39,556 bases of DNA from Copromyces sp. CBS 386.78 (lineage: Eukaryota > Ascomycota > Sordariomycetes > Sordariales > Sordariaceae): NCBI GenBank assembly GCA_030685235.1, contig MU839292.1, positions 1 through 39,556 on the forward strand, given 5' to 3'. Made by a program: the position numbers and the translations under genes. The notes under the pieces were generated by a model, which saw only the letters and a program-made list of their open reading frames with translations, ran no database searches and was not told the DNA's origin. Below, piece by piece: positions 11,218-18,418 of the stretch (position 1 is the first letter of the stretch; each line of letters opens with the position of its first letter).

Positions 11218-12379
11218 GGCGACTGGTGACTGGTGACTTGGGTTGTTGAGAAATTGGCACACATGTACCAGTTGACCTCTAGGGTAAGAAGATGCTGTGG
11301 TTGTTAAAATGAAGAAGTGTGGAAAAAGGATGTGAGAGGATGGGAGGTTAATATACCAACCAAGGAGACCAGTGAAGGGTAACTCCGACTACGACAGGGA
11401 TAGGTAATGGATGATATGGCGGTGGAGATGGTGGCCGACGAGATTCTTCATGTGAAGTAACTGTTGGCCTGCCGTGCCTTGGCGTCTATTCACCGGCCGT
11501 CCCTCCAGTGCCGTATTCTTTTTTCTTCCATTGGATTCCTGCTATGGATGATAGAATCAAGCCCCTCCTAGAATTACCTCTGCGCTCCCAAAACTTCATT
11601 GGCCTTGTCCGGTCTTTCATGTTGGATTTGCGCTCGCATAAGCAAACAAGCATCTCGAGCTAGAGTCGAACTTGTAGATATTTCTTTTAAGAGGTTACCT
11701 CCTGATGCCCTGTAGCCGGACCGTGCGGAAGAAGAAGTGGTTGCAGAATCTGTGGTCTCCTTCCGGGGAACTTTCGAAGTGTCTTAGTACCTTAAACAAC
11801 ACAATGTTTCCGCAACCATGACCACGGTGAAAAATGCAATTCCCGGGGGCTAGGAAGCAACACGGCGGAAGTTTGGGCGTTAAGATTTTGGGTCTTGAGT
11901 CTGATTTACATTCACCTTTGCACATTCTTCTCCATGCTCACTTCGGCTCCGTCTTTCCACAGTCTTCTCTGTGACTCCCGCGATGGTCGTGCGGGTTAAA
12001 GTGTTTGAAATGAAATACATTATAAGCATCTGGAACCGGACCAAAGCTCCGAGAACTCATCAATAGTTGTAACAATAGGAACAACACGACCAGATCAAAC
12101 CAAACCAGCTGGACCTTCCAACCACTTCTCCGTCCCTGGTCAGAGTTCAACAATTCAAGGATCCGTCACGACTCACAACAGAATAACAGATTGATAACGA
12201 GATACAATATGGACATCCGTGACAGAATATGTGGCATCTCTTTCTCCTGAGCACGGCAACGTAATACCCTCCCGACCATAGGATTCTCAAACATTGACGT
12301 ATGAAAACTTGTAAGCTCTCGGAGAATGGAGAAAGACGAATTCTAGTAACCGTAAGCAGTAGCCCGGGCACTGGAAGCT
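11218..12379. other. Intergenic region, no confident gene
   Basis: The left part is the promoter of the small - strand gene. Short - strand open frames lie at 11695-11925 (76 codons, real ATG, fairly balanced composition) and 11938-12371, but none has a domain or a homologue inside the window. They could be parts of a long 3' untranslated region of the gene ending at 12380. I do not call them. Confidence 0.45.
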
Positions 12380-13895
12380 TTATTTTCCCACAGCACGCTC
12401 CTTTGACGGAGGTTTCTGGGGGGAAGACGCCGGAGATGACTCGGGAGAGGAGTCGATAACGATCACCTCCGGTACAGGCTTGGTAGTAGCGGCCAGAAGA
12501 GGACGGTTAGGCGATGGAGGTTTCCCAAAGATTCCTGAGTCCGCGACTGTGGAGGGAGCGAACCGAGAACGGTTAGGCGATTGAGGTTTCGCAAAGAGCC
12601 CTGAATTTCCGACCGTGGAGGGGCCAAAGAGAGTTGACGATGAAGGTCTCCCAAAGAACCCTGAGTGCGCGATAGTAGACGGGCCGAAGAGAGAACGGTT
12701 GGGCGGTGGAAGTGTCTTGAATGAATTCGGCCCAGGCGAGGGGTCGAAGAGAGAAAAGGTAGTGGAAGAACTTGGGGGCCCAAGAGATGACTTGCTTGAA
12801 AACAGCGACTTCGGTTCTTGAAAAAAACGACCGAAGATGTCACGAGAGTTGTCCGTAATCTGATTGCCAGAGTCTTTAAAGAGGAGACCCGATGTGAGGG
12901 TAGAAGAGGAGCCGAAGGACGGAGAAAATGTGCCTTCCGGTGCAACAGGATGAGCAATGGTCGTGGATTGTTGTTTGGGCCTGAACATGTCAAACATGCC
13001 CTGGGATTTGTTGTGGGATACTGAAGTATAGGGGACCTGCGACATAGAGGTAGCTGGTTGAGATCGGGGGGAAGACGATGTTGACGAAGACGGCGCTTTC
13101 GTGTGTCCATTCTGTCTGGGACTGGTAATGTTCGGGATCCTCGCGGTAACGGACTCGCGTTCCGAGTTGAACTGCTCCTGTTTTACAACAGGTCTAGGCG
13201 CGTGGCCGTATCCGGATATCTGTTCCACTTTGACAAAAATGGTATCGCGTGATTCGCGTGAGCCAAATACAAGATGTTCTTCTACCTTGCGGCACAGGAA
13301 TCCCGAGGGCTCTGTCGGTTTGATGTTGAAATGGGCCTTTCGGAGGCGCTCGAAAATCCTTTCCTCAGTTCGATCCCCTTCTTCTGGGAATTCGTCAATT
13401 ACCTCGGCTGCTTCATGGCTGAGAGTGAAGACTACTATGCCCTCAGATTGCTTGTACTGGGCGCGGATCGTCTCTCCATCTCTTAGCCTGTGAACCATGA
13501 AGTTCTTGGAATGACGGAATCTTGGCCGTTTACGTGACTGGCCATCGTAGGTAGACGAAGAGAGGTCCTAGATATGTTGCGTCAGGACACAGCGAGAGAG
13601 GAAGTGGGCACCAGGAAGATGAACTCACGGGCTTGCGATCTTCTTGTTTGACAGGAGCTGAGGGACCGGGCGGCCGTGGAATGGAGGAGAGGTCGAACCT
13701 AGCTCCGTGCTCTGACTTGATCCGCACGCCTGGTTCGGTCTTGATCCTCACGCCTGGCTCGGTCTTGATTGGGGGCATCGTGTCGGCGTGTCCTGCCTGG
13801 CACCGAACGAAGACGGAAGGCTGGGTGATTGAAGCTTCGCTGGGGACTTGGGGAGGAAAGTACCTCTGTCGAAATCCAATACCGTAAAAGATCAT
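12380..13895 (-). CDS. Low-complexity protein with SUMO consensus sites, a SIM and FG repeats, 484 aa
   Basis: The model is exon 1 13895-13629 and exon 2 13567-12380, with a 61-nt intron (GTGAGT donor, CTGAC branch site, ATCTAG acceptor) in phase 0. Residues 43-46, 51-54, 59-62 and 82-85 are psi-K-x-E SUMO acceptor consensus sites (IKTE, IKTE, IKSE, VKQE). Two more, VKVE and VKQE, lie near 201 and 217. A basic RKRPRF stretch at about 101-106 may be a nuclear signal. Residues about 382-444 hold three imperfect repeats of roughly 22 residues built on (L/R)F(G/A)PST...SG(F/L/I)F, giving nucleoporin-like FG dipeptides. EVIVIDSSPESSP near 456-468 is a good SUMO-interacting motif with an acidic/Ser flank. 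The middle is Ser/Pro-rich and probably disordered. A nuclear role tied to SUMO is inferred; the function is unknown. The start is uncertain: the frame extends upstream to an ATG at 14180 through two TGA codons. Confidence 0.78.
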
Positions 13896-14180
13896 GCGCG
13901 TCTCGGGACTGAACGATGGTAGATGAAGCGTGTTCTGTTCGGGTCGAACGGTGCGCAAGTAATGTCCCGGCTTGCAGAAAGGAAGAGACAATCCTTCGTT
14001 CCGTCCTTCAAACGCGTCTGGGGCTCAGCGCTTTGGTTTGGCAGTTCGCAATCTTAAACTCGAGACGCGAGGCGGGGCTCATGGGGCGCTCTTTCCTGCT
14101 TTCGAGGTTTTCATCTCGAGGCCCCAACGGAACTCAGGGAAGATAACGATAAGCCGTGGGGCATCAACTAACGAAGTCAT
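13896..14180 (-). other. Possible 5' coding extension broken by two TGA codons
   Basis: On the - strand, the frame of exon 1 of the downstream gene continues upstream of its first usable ATG. It reaches an ATG at 14180 that begins MTSLVDAPRLIVIFPEFRWG, which looks like real protein. The intervening frame is interrupted only by TGA at about 14081-14079 and TGA at 14027-14025; between and after them it reads as ordinary protein. Either an intron removes both stops (a GTTAGT donor near 14172 and a TGCAAG acceptor near 13973 are candidates, without a convincing branch site), or the 5' end of the gene has decayed and translation now begins at 13895. Confidence 0.4.
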
Positions 14181-15300
14181 CTGTACCTTCCAAGGTTAAT
14201 ATTTCGCTTTGTTTGCCACATCTCCTTCCGAGAAAGACGTTTCCAGCCTGAGCCAAGAAGGAAGAAGATGCTGGTCACTTGATGGTCAATTTGGCATCAA
14301 CTTGACAGCATCTGGTTTCCGCTTGCGATGCCACATCTTACTAGCGCTCCTGCAAGAGTTCTGACGCCTGTGTGACTGTCGGGTCCAATGCCTCGAGAAG
14401 AGTTCCTTCTTCAGTTGTTAAAAGACGGAAGACTTGTTGATGTAGGTAAGGTACCTAGTTTCCAAAGCGGGATGAAAGCATCAAACACGCAAGAATGGAT
14501 GCCTCGGATGAAACCCCTCGAGAGATGAACGGCGTCTGTTCATGGATTCAACCTCCAAGTGAACACAAGTACATTTCTCACTGCTAAGAGATGGTATAAC
14601 AAGCTTCATATGGCCAAAGATATGATAGAGCATAGAGTGTGGTGCTCCAAATCCCACATAGCGAACCGTCATTGAGTGTCTGAGGACGAGCATGTTGATG
14701 ACGAGAGGAAAACTGAATGTCGTTGCAGGTGAAATGGGCCGGGTTCAGTTCCATTCCCCGCTGTATACAGGCAAGGTAGGGCTGAGCGGATAGTGGAGGA
14801 CTGCCCTAACAGCTTACCCATGTTTGGAGGGGACCCCCCCTGCCCCTGCGCCGTTCGTCAGCAGTGGATCTCTTTCGACCATTGGCGCAACTGCAAGACA
14901 GAAACTCAGCCTCCGTGCCAGTTGTCCTGTCTCGCTTCCGACACACACTTCTGCCTGCCGTTAGATCGTCACAATCATCACATCGGTAACGAGTCATATC
15001 GCGCCCGCCCCACAATCGCCATGGGTTTTGTCGTTTGGACAGCCAAAGAGAGTGAAACAATCAGTGGAAGCCGAACAAGAGGGCGCCCGTCTGCCTGATG
15101 CAGGTGGGTGGATCAAATGAGGGAACACAACCAGCCACGGCAGCCTGCATCGTCAGCGACTTCCACCTCTTTTGTTTTCACCGAAAGGGAACCGTTGCTG
15201 GTTGAGATCGCAGGCGCCACACATAGAGATGTCAGACATGGGATGGCAGCATGGGAAGGAAGGTAGGTAGGTAGGGTTTGGGGAGGCAAGTCGGGCCAAG
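14181..15300. other. Divergent intergenic region
   Basis: About 1.1 kb separates the SUMO-site gene (-) from the AAA+ gene (+). It contains several short overlapping frames without codon bias, a TAGGTAAGGTACCTAG-type motif near 14440-14460 and a short GGTA microsatellite near 15261-15277. No RNA gene or conserved coding segment was recognised. Confidence 0.5.
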
Positions 15301-15308
15301 TATAAAAG
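15301..15308 (+). promoter_or_regulatory. TATA box of the AAA+ gene
   Basis: TATAAAAG lies 20 bases before the upstream in-frame ATG at 15321 and about 146 bases before the ATG at 15447. Transcription normally starts some 30 bases or more downstream of a TATA box, so an mRNA made from it would begin after 15321. This supports 15447 as the start codon. Confidence 0.6.
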
Positions 15309-15446
15309 AGTAGGAGGAGTATGCCACTGCTTCCCGCTCTTCTTCTATATCAACCAGATCCTGTCTCCAGTCCTTTGTGCTACCATAACTTACTACCATT
15401 CTTCTGCGTCCTTCAGGCATATCACAACATCCATACGACAGACATT

Positions 15447-17648
15447 ATGGCTCCCGCTGCCGTCACCGAGGATGTCCCCAATGGGGCTCCTACCCAAGAA
15501 CCCGTCAAGACAAAGTGTTGTTCCTGCAAGGCTACCGAGACGAACGGGGTCAACGGCCACGACGAGACCAAGCCTGATGCAGAGAAGACCGTGACTCCCA
15601 ACGGTGAGGACAAAAAGGACGAAACTGCCCAGACAGACGCAAAGACCGACACAGACACCAAAGATGCGGCCAAGAAAGACGGGGAGGCCGACACTGCGGC
15701 CACAGATGACAAGGACAAGCCCCCAGAGGACCAGACCATGAAGTGCGAGTTTAAGCATCTTGATAGGAGATATGACGAAAAGGACGAGCAATACTTCACC
15801 GAGCGCAAGACCGACATCGAGAAACCAGCCCAAAAGGACTGGTGGCGCCTTTATGCCTTTTGCCTCGTCAAGCACTACGATCACCGCGGCCAACACGACA
15901 ACACCCGTCTCTACGTCAACCCCCAGCCTCTGCGTCAGCTTCTCAGGGACGTCATCGGCGACTATCCCTCCGATCCCATCGATGTCGACGATGTCCAGAT
16001 CGAAGCTCCCTACCATTCCCTCTTCCACTACCGCAAGGAACTTGAGATCGAGGGCTTGAGGCGCTTTGCTGACGACGCGGAGTCTTTTCAACAGTTCAAC
16101 CTCCTCATGGACTGGATCAAGAAGCACTTCGAGTCCGAGATTGCTGCCTACGAAAGGTGCATCTCCGGCGAGATGCGCGCCATCTCGTACGATAACGCCT
16201 GGACCCTCCTACCACCCGACACCATTGTCCACTGCAAGATCTTGGATCAGGATCGCGCATTTCGCGTCCGCCGGTATTATGATGAGTACGACGAGCACGC
16301 CAACCTGGTCGGCATGACCCTCTCCTGTCGCTACATTGACTTTGACGGCGAGGACGTGGGAACTCTCAAATCGCATCTGACCTTCCGCAAGTACACTGGC
16401 GTTGTCCAGCTCAGCGAACTTGACATCGTCCCCCTTGATCTACATGAAGACGCCGACGGGATCCGGAAGACCTTGCTAGCCCGCGGACGCAAGTGGGAGA
16501 AGCATCTTGGCCAACACTACGTTCAATACAAGGGCCTCGCCGTCATCAAGAAGGAAATGCAAGGTTACGCCCGCTTCGGCGTCAACGGGCGTGTCATGAT
16601 CGATTGCGCAACCTTCCACCGGCTGGCGGCCGACCACTCGTTTGTCGTTAAGAAGTTGCCGAGTTCAAAGCCCAAAGCCCCCTCCCTGTCGTCAATCAAG
16701 TTCACATCAGAGACCAAGGAATACGAGCCTCTGACTGACGAGCAAGCCATGATGACTAACGCCACCGTTCGCGGATACTCCTTCACCAACAAGCGGTTCC
16801 TTGAGTTTTTTGTGGACAAGCTGGAACCCATTGAATGGAACACGTCGTGCTTCGATGGCCTGGTCCTCGACCCCACCATCAAAAGGACCGTACAAGCCCT
16901 CGTATCCAACCACACCCGTGAGCGCCCCGGGTTCGACGACATTGTCAAAGGCAAAGGCCAAGGCCTTGTCTGCGTGCTCCACGGCCCCCCAGGTGTCGGC
17001 AAGACTCTGACGGCAGAATGCGTAGCCGAGTACGTTCAGCGCCCGCTGTATATGGTCTCATCGGGCGACCTCGGTTGCGTCTCGTCCGAGCTTGACGCCC
17101 AGCTCACCCAGATCATGGACATGACGGCCACCTGGCGCGCCGTCCTGCTCATCGATGAGGCGGACGTGTTCCTCGAGCAGCGTGCCCTCCACGATCTGCA
17201 CAGAAACGCCATGGTCTCCGTCTTCTTGCGCGTCCTCGAGTACTACACTGGTATCCTCTTCCTCACCACTAACCGCGTCACCACCTTCGACGAGGCATTC
17301 AAGTCCAGGATCCACATACCTATCAGGTATACCGACCTGAGCTTCGAATCCAAGCTTCAGATCTGGAAGAACTTCTGCGGGATGGTGCCCGGAGGTGTGG
17401 ACATTGATGAGAAGGGACTGGAGCGGTTGGCGGAACACGATCTGAATGGAAGGCAGATCAAGAATGCGGTCAAGGCTGCTGAGTCGCTGGCGAGCTTTGA
17501 GGGTGTCAAGCTCGACCTGGCTAGGCTGTTGCAGGTCACCAAGATCCAATCAGTGTTTGAAAAGGATCTGAGTAGCGTCGTAGGCGTGGATTACACGGCA
17601 CCAGGAGGAAGGGTAAGGGATGCGGATAAGAGGAACATGTTCCTGTGA
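15447..17648 (+). CDS. Fungal AAA+ ATPase, 733 aa, single exon
   Basis: One uninterrupted frame with strong C-ending codon bias. The N-terminal ~100 residues are hydrophilic (Lys, Asp, Thr) and probably disordered, with a KCCSCK cysteine cluster. A large domain follows (WWRLYAFCLVKHY to about residue 330) of the type found N-terminal to AAA modules in many fungal proteins; I believe Pfam calls it DUF7025. The AAA module has Walker A GPPGVGKT at 513-520, Walker B VLLIDEAD at 566-573, a sensor-1 Asn in LTTNR at about 606-610, and SRIHIPI near 620 where the arginine finger is expected. A lid region with NGRQIKNAVKAAESLA follows. All ATPase residues are present, so it should be active. The substrate is unknown; remodelling of a protein complex is inferred from the family. 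The TATA box at 15301 favours 15447 over the ATG at 15321. The gene is convergent with the F-box gene downstream. Confidence 0.95.
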   Translation: MAPAAVTEDVPNGAPTQEPVKTKCCSCKATETNGVNGHDETKPDAEKTVTPNGEDKKDETAQTDAKTDTDTKDAAKKDGEADTAATDDKDKPPEDQTMKCEFKHLDRRYDEKDEQYFTERKTDIEKPAQKDWWRLYAFCLVKHYDHRGQHDNTRLYVNPQPLRQLLRDVIGDYPSDPIDVDDVQIEAPYHSLFHYRKELEIEGLRRFADDAESFQQFNLLMDWIKKHFESEIAAYERCISGEMRAISYDNAWTLLPPDTIVHCKILDQDRAFRVRRYYDEYDEHANLVGMTLSCRYIDFDGEDVGTLKSHLTFRKYTGVVQLSELDIVPLDLHEDADGIRKTLLARGRKWEKHLGQHYVQYKGLAVIKKEMQGYARFGVNGRVMIDCATFHRLAADHSFVVKKLPSSKPKAPSLSSIKFTSETKEYEPLTDEQAMMTNATVRGYSFTNKRFLEFFVDKLEPIEWNTSCFDGLVLDPTIKRTVQALVSNHTRERPGFDDIVKGKGQGLVCVLHGPPGVGKTLTAECVAEYVQRPLYMVSSGDLGCVSSELDAQLTQIMDMTATWRAVLLIDEADVFLEQRALHDLHRNAMVSVFLRVLEYYTGILFLTTNRVTTFDEAFKSRIHIPIRYTDLSFESKLQIWKNFCGMVPGGVDIDEKGLERLAEHDLNGRQIKNAVKAAESLASFEGVKLDLARLLQVTKIQSVFEKDLSSVVGVDYTAPGGRVRDADKRNMFL

Positions 17649-18418
17649 GCTTGAGCATGCTTTCATGTTTGTCTCTCGGGCGTCCTTTCTTTCTGGTTTT
17701 GTGTCTTTCTAGGCCTCTGTTTCTCGTCGTCAGCGGTCTTTTCATTTAGTTTGTTCTTGTTGGTCTGTTCTGGCAGCTCGCGGTTTGTTCATAATTATCT
17801 TTCAGGTTTGATTGGCTAGGTAGGTATGGTGTAGGCGTCTGGGAGCGTGTGTGACTACGAGCGATATTTGTAGATGATAGAGCTACACAGCGAATAGGTA
17901 ACATATATCTTCAATGTCTTTGACTTTTCTTGTAATCGCCACGGTGAAATATCAACGCTGAAACTGCCGACATCTTGTGCAGGTTTCTGTATCAGCACAT
18001 CCCCATATGGATTCTGGCCCCGCGAAGACTCAAGAGCTCGAACGATCATGCCATTGTCTCGCCCACCATATGTGATTAGGCTCAGGTGTGGGCCACGAAG
18101 ATTGGAGCATGAGACTATGAGTGAATGGGTATCAATATCATATGTTCGGTCGTCTGTATGTGTATGTAGGTAGGCTCCGTGCCCCATCCAGGATCCCAGT
18201 TAATAGGTATGTACAAAACGAATGTGCAAATCCAGAAACACCAAGCCAAGTCCTGTTGATCCTCAAATGTCCAGCCGGTCGACGATAACAACCTGACCTT
18301 GCCGCGCTTATTCCAAGCCCCAGTGTAATAATAAAACATTATGTGCAGTTTACCGGCCCCTGTATGTATGTCCAGCTCAATGTGATTCTGGTTCGCAGCC
18401 TCGGATGCTCGAACAAGC
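17649..18418. other. Convergent 3' flanks
   Basis: About 770 bp lie between the ends of the AAA+ gene (+) and the F-box/LRR gene (-), presumably their 3' untranslated regions. GTAGGTA-type motifs occur near 17818-17830 and 18165-18175. The two small - strand frames here lack bias and are not called. Confidence 0.5.

Noticed and set aside
15321..15446. Upstream in-frame ATG extending the AAA+ protein by 42 residues
   Set aside because: It is only 20 bases downstream of a TATAAAAG box, so it would lie upstream of the expected transcription start. The extra residues lack any family feature, and the ATG at 15447 has a better context.
15393..16127. 244-codon - strand frame over the AAA+ gene
   Set aside because: It is antisense to a strongly biased coding frame. 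Its Val/Leu/Gly-rich product is the mirror of C-ending codons.
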